Both the position numbers and the translations under genes were made by a program. 64,000 nucleotides of DNA, from the NCBI RefSeq assembly GCF_000226095.1, contig NC_016472.1, positions 4,960,001 to 5,024,000 of the forward strand. The letters are read 5' to 3'. Shown in pieces: positions 23,580 to 34,047 of this stretch; positions within the stretch are counted from its first letter, which is position 1, and each line of letters begins with the position of its first letter. A model generated the notes under the pieces. The model saw only the letters and a list, made by a program, of their open reading frames with translations. It did not search any database and was not told the DNA's origin. This DNA comes from Thermothelomyces thermophilus ATCC 42464. Lineage: Eukaryota; Ascomycota; Sordariomycetes; Sordariales; Chaetomiaceae.

Positions 23580-26088
23580 GGTAGACTGATCCTCAATCCA
23601 CCCGCTTTTGTTTAGTCACGCCCACCATGTGGACTTATTGCTGTCGGAAATGCGGGCGTGGCTGGGAGCGCGAGGTAGCGTGCACGTCGAGCGGCTGCGG
23701 TAACAGTCAGAGCGCGGGCGAAAAGCGGGGATACCAGGCTTCAGCATCCAGCAGCTGTCGCGACCCGAGGCGGCGGCGTATCGATCGAAACTATCGCGAA
23801 TAGAGAGCGCGGCGCAGTGCCGTTATTCTCGGCGGTTTTGGGCAGGGAAATGTGCGGATGATGCAGACGTTGGTTGGGAGGCTGTGTACGGTGTGACCTG
23901 GGTGAGGAGGACCTGGGTGTGGGTGAGGCTGAGGGGACCCGACGGCGTTGAGGAACCGGCGGGCAGCGGTCGGTGCAGTCGAGTTCTCGGCGTTGCACAG
24001 CGACGTTGCGGGCCACGGGGTAGTCAGCTGCTGTGGCTGGGTTCTGGCTTTGTCTGGTTTCCGCCGATGGAAGAAAAAGATTGAAAAATGGCCCGGACGG
24101 AAAATTAGATGCAGGCGCGCTGGGATGGAGCTTGCGGACACCGATGCTCTGGAGTCGGTCGAAGGTGACAAGAGTTGGAGATGTTCAGGAGGTCGGGTTG
24201 TGCGATCCACCCACTGCCCGGGTCAGACAGCAGTGATCGACATGCCCCCGCTGCAGCGGAGTGTTAATTTCAGGCTCCGTGGTGACAGTTAGGTAGCGGA
24301 CAGCGGGGCCAAGAGAATGAACCTCCTGCAACTCGGTTCGGAGGCGGGCGAGGGAACTGGGACCAGGGCAGTGCCCAAAACAGTTGGGCGAAACCGGTAA
24401 GGCCAGGTAGCCCCAGAATCGGCAGCGTGAGCCCTGAGGCTCAGTACGTGTATGCATGTGTGTATGTATGTACGTACTGTACAAGTAAGGGATGTATGGG
24501 CTGTAGCATATGTGGGTATCTACCGGTATAACTAGTGCGCACCTGGTATGTAAAGCAGTAAGCCCAACTGGAAACAGACGAAATACGGAATACCTAAGGC
24601 GGGTTAATCGCAAAGTCGGGCGGGGGAGTCCAATCACGGCTGAGTTGTACTGAAAGTCGGGCTTTTCTTTTTCAACGTCCTCCGTACTCAATCTGCTTAC
24701 CTCCATCCATCCATATTCTGCCGTTTTGCTGGCTCATGCTTATTTTACGAAGTTCATTATCACTAGAGGATGGGGTCATGTCCCTCTTGGCGCAGTGCAA
24801 CCCCCTATCTGTACGGATTACTAACTCCGTAATTACTGGCTAGAATTAGACGGGGCCCGAAAGGACATCGCCAACCGCTCAGGTCGGCATATACGGATGA
24901 CTCTAGACACACCACTACTTGTAGTGTACTGCGTATGTACTGTACTGTACTGTACTACATGTATGTCCGTCGCTGTGGACGGGGTAGGATATTTTTGTGT
25001 AGGGCTTCCTGTCATGAGGTGGTTGGGAATTTAGGGGACCAGGAAGCCAGGTACTGAGTATGGAGTAAATCCGTATGTACGGACGTACACTCATCCGTAT
25101 TCCGTGTCAGGAGTGTAAAGCGCTATACCAAAGATGATGTTAGCTCCGTACTGAGGAAGATCGGCCCAGGCGTATTTCACGCGAGCTCCTAGATAGTGTA
25201 CGGATGTCGCTACCAAAAGAACTGGCTCACCGCCAAATTTGACCGGCAGAATGAATCCGCTAAAAGCAACGTTAAAGTACAGTGGGGCAAAGCACTATAG
25301 CCACTAAAGCCTAGGCACTGTGGCCGATTGTTAGTGAAGATACCTTCTAAAACTTTACCGACCTTGTATGGTCCGTGCACAAAGGCGGTGAGCCAGTTCT
25401 TTTGGTAGCGACATCCGTACTAGCTAGGAATACTCCGTAAAGCTAGTAATTTACGGCTAATCTCGGTATCAAGCCAGCACACAATACCATCCGGGGAAAA
25501 GGGCGGTCCGTTGAAGAAACCAGGAACGTCTCAAGCCCATGGACCACCCGAAGAGGAAGTACTTCAAATGCGAGGTGTAGCCGCTTCGAATGACGGTGGC
25601 ACGCCGCGCCCTTCCAACCTCCTGTCCCATGACTTGAAAACGTACCTCCAGTAAAGCGTGAACACAGTCTGTCTGCTGCTATCGAGCCGCCGCTTCAATC
25701 TTTTATATACAGTCTGTTACGAGACAGAGCTCTCATTCCTCAATGCCCCAATACCAAACCCCGTGGCTCGCTCCGCGCCAAATGGCAGTATCTGCAGTTC
25801 GAGATGTACATACGTACGTATACGGAGGTACCTTGCTCACTTACATCTGATTCCAACACTCCAAAATTTTTCTCGTTTCGTTTTTCTTCTCTCCCTGATT
25901 CCTTTTTTTTTTTTTTTTCACACCGTTACCAAGATTCCACAGTGTCAACTTTGGAAACCCAGCCCAGACCTCCACCCACCCACGTCTCCCAACTTCCGAC
26001 GGCCATTTCGACGTGTTCTTTCCCGAAATTACCCAAGATGCAGCTTACAGCTTGTGGCAGCTCGCATCAGGTCTCCCTTGTAGAAGGC
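23580..26088. other. Long gene-poor intergenic region with a MITE
   Basis: 2.5 kb upstream of LRG1 and downstream of the DUF2417 gene. It holds one 223-bp MITE, many TAC/GTA-rich short repeats (24455-24500, 24930-24970, 25805-25830), a T run at 25903-25918 and TACTCCGTA at 25431-25439. I see no supported gene. Confidence 0.55.
25198..25420. mobile_element. MITE with 37-bp perfect terminal inverted repeats
   Basis: Bases 25198-25234 and 25384-25420 are exact reverse complements of each other over 37 bp (ends GTACGGATGTCGCTACCAAA and complement). The 149-bp interior shows no further inversion and no coding potential, so this is a non-autonomous DNA transposon copy. TA dinucleotides sit just inside each GTAC end, which would suit Tc1/mariner-type TA insertion. 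Alternatively the outer 8-mers TAGATAGT and TAGCTAGG match at 6 of 8 positions and could be a worn 8-bp duplication of hAT type. Perfect TIRs imply recent arrival. No second copy was noticed in the window. Confidence 0.8.
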
Positions 26089-27840
26089 TCAAACAAGCTC
26101 CTTTAACCTACGCTCGATGGCATCTCTCCCACTGAAAGCATCCCATATCCGATGCGGTGCGTCGTCGATAACCACCCAGTCCACCAGGTTTGCTGTGAGA
26201 TGGCTGAGATCGCGTTGCTACGTCGCGTTAGCCAAAGCTAGTGGGTGGGCTGCGTGATCACAAACCTTTTCCTCCCAGCTCCTGTCCTTCTTCATTTGTT
26301 GGCCTGAACTGATCAATACGAGTGGTGTTTCTCTATTTTGGATCGCCCGGCTCGATACCACATCTCTCTTCGTGAGCGATTCGGCCACGAGACTCTCTTG
26401 GAGTTTGGCGAAGATGGTCGTCCCTGACTGATATGAAGAACGGCCCCAAACTCGATCGGCAGACCGTCTACCCCCGAGAAGAGCACCCAGGAGGCGGTCG
26501 ATTCCACCGGGTGAAATGACGCCTCGGATCCAGAGGGCAAACCCGCGCCCAGGGGTCCCGACTCGCGAGAGTAAATCCTCATGAAGGGGGTCGATCATCA
26601 GGATGCCGCGAACGTCGTCGCCATGGCGCGAGCTAAAGACACGCGAGTACAAGGAGCCAATCCCAGCACTCGCGAGAACCCAGCTATGATAGGTTGGTGG
26701 CTTCTCAGCATTCTGACTCGGGATTCAGACCAATGGGTGGTGGTCGTTAACTTACGGGCCCTCTTCTCCGGCTCGAAGTAATGCCTCACTCAGGGCGTCC
26801 GAGGCGATGCTGGCAGAGAAAGGCGACGGCGCAGCATCGCTCTATTTCTTGCTTGTCAGTATACAATCATACGATGGCGCTTTGAAAGGCAACGCAAGCC
26901 ATCAACATACCCACGCCATGCCTGGACGGTCGGCGAAGCAGAACCGGCTAATCGACCCGTTCTTGACTGCGTTCTCGGCCAATTGGCACAAACCACGCTC
27001 TACCGGGTCCTCACCACCTTCGAGGAGGACCGTCGTCGTCTTGGCCCCAGCCGCGTCGGTCTTGTTGCCGCGGCAATACACATGGATCTGGTACCGGTCA
27101 TTGTCGACCCAATATCGCTTGCCGGGTGGCGCCAGGCCGGAGTCGATCGCGCGCAGCATCAGGGTCAGCGTCATGAGCACCACGACGCATGCCAGGACGG
27201 CCAGCAGGACGGTTGAGAGCGTGACCTCCAGCCACTCCGTCACCGTGCGCCTGCTCTCCGGGCGGCCGGTCAGGCGTTCTTCCTCCTCGGCCTTGCCCCA
27301 CTGCACCGTGCGGTCGACGGTGACGAACCACAGCGCCATGAGCGCCGCCCAGAGGACGCTGGCTACCCCGACCCAGATCTCGGCGTGCCGCAGCCCTGGA
27401 ACCACCAGGATCAGGGTGGCGTCGACGAGAAGCACGGCCGCGTTGACGATGCTGAGGATCCTCGCCAGCTTGCTGGGCGCCGAGAAGAACAGCAGCGAGA
27501 CGATCAGGGTGAGAAGCGCAAACGAAGCGTAGCTGAAGGAGAAGAAGGGCGAGCCCCGGACATGGAGGCCGGGTGGCGTGATGAAGATCGTCACCACCAT
27601 CAGGACCCACCAGGCGAAGGTGACGCAGGTCAGCGCGACCGTGATCCAGCGGACGAGACGGACGGTCCAGAGATTGTACGGCGACACGGCAGGGTCGTCG
27701 GGCGAGAGGTAGGGGGTGCTATCGACGCGATTCGGCAGGAGGCGTGTGTGCTCGTCCGGCCGGGCGTCCTCCGAGGACGCCCGACCCGGACTCGACCCCG
27801 GGTTGGTCTCCTCCCCGGTCCGGTTCCAGAACTTTTTCAT
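26089..27840 (-). CDS. DUF2417 family integral membrane protein with alpha/beta-hydrolase-like C-terminus
   Basis: Exons 27840-26911, 26841-26756, 26683-26266 and 26217-26089 give 520 residues. The N-terminal ~55 residues are polar. Five hydrophobic segments follow at about 63-92, 103-124, 129-148, 156-175 and 203-232. The C-terminal half is an alpha/beta-hydrolase-like fold: VDNDRYQIHVYCRG, then TTTVLLEGGEDPVE, RFCFADRPGMAWSD, the elbow region VLASAGIGSLYSRVF, GILMIDPLHEDLL, and LTANLVDWVVIDDAPHRIW near the end. This is the layout of fungal DUF2417 proteins, often labelled mitochondrial integral membrane proteins. At the nucleophile elbow the usual GxSxG serine position appears to be Gly (SAGIG), so classical hydrolase chemistry is doubtful. 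The final 43-codon exon is short and easily missed: its donor is AAG|GTTTGT and its acceptor CGTAG|CAA. Subcellular location is inferred only. Confidence 0.8.
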
Positions 27841-29386
27841 GGCTATAGGTATCCCAGACGGGATGACGTTAAGCGCAAGTGCTGCGCAGGTATGTATGTC
27901 CGAGCCGTGTTTCTCAAGGCACTGAGCCCCCAGATAACGATAAGTTCGAGTGGTTTGGTGTTCGTCGGGTGGATTGATCGTTGTTTCGACAGGGAAAAAG
28001 GGGAAGTAGTAAAAATGACAGAAGTAATATTCACTTGCCTTCTCGTGGCCCTTAACCCTGATGACGCGCCCATGACAGGTTTTAATAACTTCTCGGTTTG
28101 GCTGTACGGTTTAGCAGTAACGACTTCGAAGATTTGCCCCAGTTAGTGCACTGCACAGGGTATCAGCAGGTCACTGGAGTCGCCATCCAAGACGTCATCG
28201 CTCGGCCAGTTGAATGCCATTCTTGAGAACGCTGCGGTTTGTGCGTCCTTGCTCTCCCGCTTTGCCGCCTTCCCCAACGTTCAGCTCTTTTGCGAGGTTC
28301 GGGCGAGATGGAGTCCGTTCCCGATTCCCCATCTTTACGAGACGTGCCTTCCTCTTGAGAACGATTCATCAAAACATTTTAGTTGGTCATGAGGATCAAA
28401 TGGATGCCAAAGCGAAGGAAAGGACAACCATGATCCAACGTCAAATTGTAATTACAGAGTAGTCGCTCGGGAAATCTCCGCACGCTCAAGCTCTCGAACA
28501 CAAATCGGACTTGTCGATGTCGGAACCTGACGGTCCACATAGCTGCGCATTGGGTGGAAATAGCAGGCTGAAACAGAGAGAAAAAAAAGTCAGAGACATG
28601 GAGCCGTATTAGATTATAACGGCCCGACAAAAACAACGAGTGTATGCCGCTCCTCTGAGTATCGTTTCCTTTTAACCCCCCGGTCAAAGCCGAAGGAAGG
28701 TATCCTACATACCATCCAAGCGGGTAGGTACCTACCTAGCTACCTAGGTATCCTACACATAGAGATCCAAGAAAGGTCAAGTACAGATGGGAACAAGGAG
28801 AGGAGGAGGCATAGCCCATTCGTCACAAGAATCTGGATCCTACCAAGAATCGAGATCTAGGGTTTGAGATTCTCGGCTCAGTTCGACGGAGTACGGGATA
28901 GTTATGTATTATAATATCGAGATTAAGGGACTTAAATCCTGGCATGGGTCGGCCGGAAAAACAAGTGATGGGAGCGTCTAACCATTCTTCTGATGAACTG
29001 CGGAAGCTGGCTCCACGGTTGGGGCGATACCACCACGACCATTTGGGCCCGGGGCGAGGTGATGGAGCTTACCTGGTAGTTCCGTACATTTCTCCGCGGT
29101 GCCCCACACAAAGGCCTACCCCACGAAGCAGATTACAATAGCTTCCATACGAGGCAAGGACCCACATCCCGAAGCACCCCACTTCAGCTGATTTGCCAGC
29201 CTTATCCGTTAACTCAAGGCAGCGGTTTCGGGTGGCGGGGTTAATAACTTGAGAGGAGAGTGGGCTGCTTGCTTCTGCGACAACGTCCACTTGCAGATAC
29301 GCGCTGGAGAAACCCGTTCTCTGGCGTGACCTCCCTTCGTTAGAAAACCCAGTAACTGAATGCAGCACCGCATAACACCCGCGGCC
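27841..29386. other. Divergent intergenic region
   Basis: 1.55 kb between two divergent genes. The 28690-28760 segment contains short palindromic CCTACC/GGTAGG pieces and a 12-nt direct repeat. I see no supported gene. Confidence 0.55.
28698..28757. repeat. 12-nt direct repeat flanking a palindromic CCTAGG-rich core
   Basis: AGGTATCCTACA occurs at 28698-28709 and again at 28746-28757. Between them lies GGTAGGTACCTACC and related inverted pieces. It is non-coding and its origin is unknown. Confidence 0.7.
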
Positions 29387-30487
29387 ATGCCGGGGCTCAC
29401 AATCGCCACCGACGTCCAACCGCCCACCACAGGGAACCGTCGCACATCAGTCTCGTCAGGGAGGGAATCGCCGTCGCGTCCCGAAATCAGCCCCATCACG
29501 CCGACCCTTGAGTCGGCACAGTTTCCCGCGCAGCCCGCCTCTACGGCAACAGCAACAGCAACAGCAACAACAGCAGCAGTAAACAACACAATGCCAGACT
29601 TTGCCCGCGACCGGCCAATTTTGACCCACACAAGCCAAACAGACCAGGTCGGCATCGATCCTCCGCCGGCGCAGCCCATCGACTTCGATTCGAACCCGGA
29701 CGTGCTAGCGCTGAAGAGCGCCATATCAATCCTACAACTCCAGCGCGCGCGCGCGACGGCCGACATCCGGTCCCTGAGCAAGGCCAGGGATGCGGCGCTC
29801 GCCGACCCCCAGGCCTTCGCCGCCGATCTGGCGGCGGGGCGTGTGCAGGTCGAAGGGGACCCTTTGTTCTCGGGAACACGGGCGAGCGGGCCGGCCGAGG
29901 AAGACTCGGACGACGACTCCGAGTCCGACGCGGACGAGGGCGAGCAACAGGACGGGAGCGCCAGGCAGGAAGCGACGCCGGAATCCGAATCCAAGCCCGA
30001 TGGCAGCACACCCCCGGCGGACGGCGCCGCGGCACCCACCAGAGGTAACCAACCCAAAGGCAAGCGAAAACCGAGCGCGGCAGCAGCAGACCCGGACGCC
30101 GCCAAACCACAGCCGTGGCAGCGACTCCCCCGGCCGCAGAACGTCGTCCGCTGCCCGCCCATCAACTGGGAAAAGTACGGCGTAGTGGGCGAGTCCCTCG
30201 ACAAGCTCCATGCCGAGCAAGTCGTTGCCCCGACGCCCGGATCGCCCATGGTCCTGGGTCCAGGGGGAACCTACGAGTTCAAAGCCGGCGGGTCCGCCGC
30301 GGATCAGAGTCGGGGTGCCACCACGGCCGGCGAGCAACCGCGGCGTTTGGTCGGGGTAGCGGCTCCGTATAACCCCTTGAGGGATAAGCTGGAGAAAAGG
30401 GGAAAGGTGGGAAGCGCTGAGAGCCGCCCTCACCCCCCCTCCCCCGACCCAACCTTCAACAAGCAAGATCTTCATGAGAGTGTATGA
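29387..30487 (+). CDS. Low-complexity acidic protein of unknown function
   Basis: Single-exon frame of 366 residues from ATG 29387; an ATG nine codons upstream at 29360 is possible but has T at -3, a poorer context. Residues 1-65 are Ser/Thr/Pro-rich with a TATATATAT run encoded by CAACAG-like repeats near 29545-29578. A helical segment follows, DVLALKSAISILQLQRARA and TADIRSLSKARDAALADPQA, then an acidic block (EEDSDDDSESDADEGEQQ) and a Pro/Lys linker. A compact motif, NVVRCPPINWEKYGVVGESL followed by DKLHAEQ, looks like the part under constraint. The tail is poorly ordered, and AAG|GTGGGA at about 30405 could be a donor for a missed last intron. The acid patch and basic stretch suggest a nuclear protein. 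I do not recognise the family. Confidence 0.7.
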   Translation: MPGLTIATDVQPPTTGNRRTSVSSGRESPSRPEISPITPTLESAQFPAQPASTATATATATTAAVNNTMPDFARDRPILTHTSQTDQVGIDPPPAQPIDFDSNPDVLALKSAISILQLQRARATADIRSLSKARDAALADPQAFAADLAAGRVQVEGDPLFSGTRASGPAEEDSDDDSESDADEGEQQDGSARQEATPESESKPDGSTPPADGAAAPTRGNQPKGKRKPSAAAADPDAAKPQPWQRLPRPQNVVRCPPINWEKYGVVGESLDKLHAEQVVAPTPGSPMVLGPGGTYEFKAGGSAADQSRGATTAGEQPRRLVGVAAPYNPLRDKLEKRGKVGSAESRPHPPSPDPTFNKQDLHESV

Positions 30488-31065
30488 TGAGTATGAACGA
30501 TCAGCATGGGTTTGTAGCATGGCGTTTTGGGATATCGGATTGTTATCGCTTGAGTCTGGGCGTGCAGTCAGGGAAAGATCCAGAATTATGGTAAATCCTA
30601 TCTAATCCCTCTTCAGGTCATGGCGCATGGCGCATGGGAACGGCCGCATGGTGGTATTGGGTATTCTGTAGGCAGACATAGAGTGCTCAGCGCGTATCGC
30701 GCGCCAAATCCGGATTCACAAACATGGATATCTACTCATTGCGTCTTCGCTGAAATGAAGCTAGAAGCCTCATGTGCTATTCTTCTGCAGAGAGACCAGA
30801 TCGTCGATTATCATCACACCCTGTAAAACAAAACCGGACCGCCTACTCATAACTCCATCAAGACTGACCCTGCCTCGCCTCCCAATCCCGTGTCCGAACG
30901 CCAAACGGCTTGGTTTGGGGTTCTTTAGACCCAACCAGCTAATGCCATGTATCGATAAGTCGAGAGAAGAAATGCAGACACGCGAATGGATATAGTGCTC
31001 CTTCAGAAGTCCCTACCTGAGATTAGCCAGTGTTGTCATGGTTATTTCATGATATAATAATACAC
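30488..31065. other. Intergenic region between convergent genes
   Basis: 578 bases, presumably 3' UTRs. No gene supported. Confidence 0.6.
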
Positions 31066-32847
31066 TTACTCCATCGATTGCTGGACCGATCTTCGGAGCC
31101 TGCGGTTGTAGACGCGTCGGTCCTCGGGTGAGCCCCAGTACAGTTTGAAAGCCTCGGGATGTACCAGCGTTCTGGGGTCGTAAGGAGGATGCTCCTCCTC
31201 CAATGCATCAATGATGGCTTCAATATGGGTTTTGACATCCTCCCGACGGCTGGCAGGAGCCACATAGCACGGCGTGCCATCGGCAGCAATCCGGTGGTGG
31301 AACAGGCGCGTCTCGAATTTGACACGAGGCTGCTCCTCGGGGAATCGGGGACTGAAGCACAGCTTCGCCCGGAAAAGACCTCCGTCCAGGTTTGTCATCG
31401 GCTTTCCGAAATATGTTAACATCCAGACGAACGGATTGCCGTCCACAAGCTCCAGATTGTGTGCGGCGCCTGAGCGCTTGAAATGCTCGACAATCTGTTC
31501 GAATTGGCGCTGGAGGTTAACCGCAACGGTTGTTTCCTTGGCCTTCGCCACCAGTCCCTCCGCCGCCCATGACTCGGTCTCCTCGTCCAGGGCCTTTTTT
31601 ATCGCGTGCAAGCGTCGTTCCAGTTCGCTGTAGTTGAACTTGCCATCCAGGGTGTTGCTCGAGCCTTCAAAGGGCATCCGCTGGAAGTATTCGCCGTCCT
31701 TGACCTCTTGCTTGCCTTTCTGCACGGCCGCAAGGTAAGAATCGTAGTACCACAGGAACCTGCGCTTGCACAGATCCTTGAACGGCTCGAATGGAACGCT
31801 CGACTCGTCTTCAACGGTATCCATGTCGAGATCATACTCGCCCTTCGCAGATGCGGGCGCTTGAACCGACCCGTCGGAGCCGATTTTGAGATATTCTTCG
31901 AGCCGTTGTATGACGGAAATCCTGAGCGTCTCGTGACGAATCTGCATACCAGTTAGCTTCGCACACCCCTTAGACTGCAACCCAGAATCAGAACCACCTT
32001 TTGGATGTAATCCTTCTGGTGCTTTTGGTCGGATGGCTCGTTGGCATCTTCAAAGCCGGGCTCATTCTCGTAAGGATTTGCGGACATCAGACTCTGGATG
32101 GACAAAAGGATTGACTCCAGGCCTTGTGCGGCAGACCACTCCTCTCCCCGCTCCCCGCGCCATGTCCTGGTGCAGAAGTTAGCCATCGGTCCCACAACAA
32201 TCATGTGCGATCGCACGGGGATCCGGCCAATTACCCTAAAATTGACCTGGAACGCTGGTCAGTCTACGTCGCGCACTGAGGTGAAGAGTGGGATTCAACT
32301 TACAGGCACACCCTGCCATTGGCGTAGATATTGGGATTGAACCTTGACCGACCACCGTTCGTCGTGATCGCCGTGACTTGTGGCGACTTCCGAGGGTACT
32401 CTAAAAGAACGTGTCAGCGTTCTGGAAGAACGAACAACCCTCTGCGCGAATGGGTGGTGTACCTTTGTTGAATTTGAAATCAAACTGTTGCCGTGTTAGC
32501 AGACTGACCAGATATTCGTTGAACGGTTACCTTCAGGCGTACCTCGAAAAACCCGAACTCGTAGGGGGTGTCGTGCGGTCCGATAATGAGAGCTTTCACA
32601 TTCCGAACGTCGATGTCGCGGCAAGCAACGGCGAGCGCTAGGAGGGCAGCAAGTTAGCCGAGCGGTTGAATGTCTGGCTCAGAAGGCGGGAAGATCATAC
32701 AAAGGTCCGAGTTCTTTTGAAGGTCGCTTAACTCCTGCAGTCCGGAATGGCATCGCCATCTAGGTCAACATCATAACCCCGCGCAGGCAGAAAGCAGGCA
32801 CGCGCAGGACCCACCTTGGTGATTCGGAAGATGGACTGATCCGCCAT
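31066..32847 (-). CDS. UBE2Z-like ubiquitin-conjugating enzyme with a second UBC-like domain
   Basis: Carries activated ubiquitin (or a relative) as a thioester for transfer to substrates. Exons 32847-32815, 32734-32701, 32637-32543, 32484-32463, 32400-32304, 32246-32235, 32166-31998 and 31941-31066 give 445 residues. The first UBC domain (about 1-160) has IIGPHDTPYEFGFFEF, FNPNIYANG and the catalytic VCLSILGTW with Cys93. NPYENEPGFE and IRHETLR match UBE2Z (USE1) rather than small E2s. Exon 6 is a 12-nt microexon that supplies most of LSILG. The C-terminal half contains a second UBC-like fold, from PFVWMLTYFGKPMTNLDGG through RAKLCFSPRFPEEQPRV to LFHHRIAADGTPCYVA. There Cys379 falls at the catalytic alignment position. 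Partner E1 and modifier are unknown. Confidence 0.88.
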
Positions 32848-34047
32848 TGCAGCAGCTCACTGATGGCTCCTCGTAGAAGAGGTAGAGAGATACCGAGAAG
32901 AGCGGTCGACCGGTCGGTTCCGGAGGAGGTCGCTGGAGAAGATGTGGGCAGGAGTGGGAGGGTAGAACTGAAGTTGAAGAAGGCGATGGCGACAGGATCA
33001 TCGGTTGGAAAGAATGGCTGCGGCTGGCCTGAAGGCGGGACCTGAAAGCGGGACCTGGAAGCGGGCGGAGACCCCACGGTCAAACAAGGGTGAAGCGGCC
33101 GTGGCGGTCTCTCCGCGTGCAACTCTAGGTACTTTACCTGGTACCATAATACCCAAGATCCCCAGGCAACCCCCGGGGTTTCCATAATTGGATGGAATGC
33201 TTTCCCTTAAGGGGCGGGCACCTGTCGGTTGACTTAGACCTCACATTCCCCGCCATGCCGATGCGGGCTTCCTCAGGCCCACGTTGCCGAACAAACCCAA
33301 ATCAGTTTAGACCAGTGTAGTCTTGTCTTTGTGTGAGTCCCAAACCAAGACTGACTTGCAAGGCTCGTGTGGGTTCTTTACATCTTGTGGCTTGTTCAAA
33401 GACTATGCAGGATCCTGTCCAAAGCTGATTATCGTTCTGCTTCCGGCACCTGAGTTTGCTGCTCCAGGGCATGGTGGTGTCCTCTTCGAGGAAACGTTCG
33501 CTCATTATAACGTACTGGCATACATACGTTAGGTACCCAACCCATCTCACCTAACGGTCGTTTAAGCAGTATGGGTGAAGATAGGTACATACATACATAC
33601 ATACAATAGCAGTGCAGGTACCTTAAGCAGGTCCCAGGCAATTCAGACAGATATAAACATATTAACAGTGGTCGACGCCTCGTAACCTCATCTCGAGATA
33701 CCAAGGTTCCTGATTCAACGGGGGATTGAAATACTGGGTATTCGTGGGTACGCAGTAATCCATATTTGGCCCCAGTGCTCCGTACCAACAAGGACATGGG
33801 GATGGGGTGGGGGCAGTGGCAGGTCGTGGGGCGCTGGACGAGGGGCTGACGTCGCGCGGCCGTTAGAACCCTGTCGCGTCTTGCACTGCACGAGACGCGT
33901 AAAGTGCTTGCGCTCGCGCAGAACCATTCTGTTTGAGGACGAAACCACCGACCATCGTCATTCTCCTTAACCGCTTCCCTTCAATATTTGAATTGCCGGT
34001 GGACCCATTCGACAACCGAACCGCAAGCAGTAGACCGGCAACTTGTC
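32848..34047. other. Divergent promoter region, E2 / RFC2
   Basis: 1.2 kb. A CATA microsatellite lies at 33587-33604. No gene supported. Confidence 0.55.

Noticed and set aside
24185-24706. 173-codon minus-strand frame upstream of LRG1
   Set aside because: Contains Thr/His repeats from GTATGT microsatellite DNA and no domain; likely chance.
26218-26265. Ending the DUF2417 protein at the stop near 26218
   Set aside because: A donor at 26265 and acceptor at 26218 join to a further 42 residues (LTANLVDWVVIDDAPHRIW) that fit the hydrolase fold.
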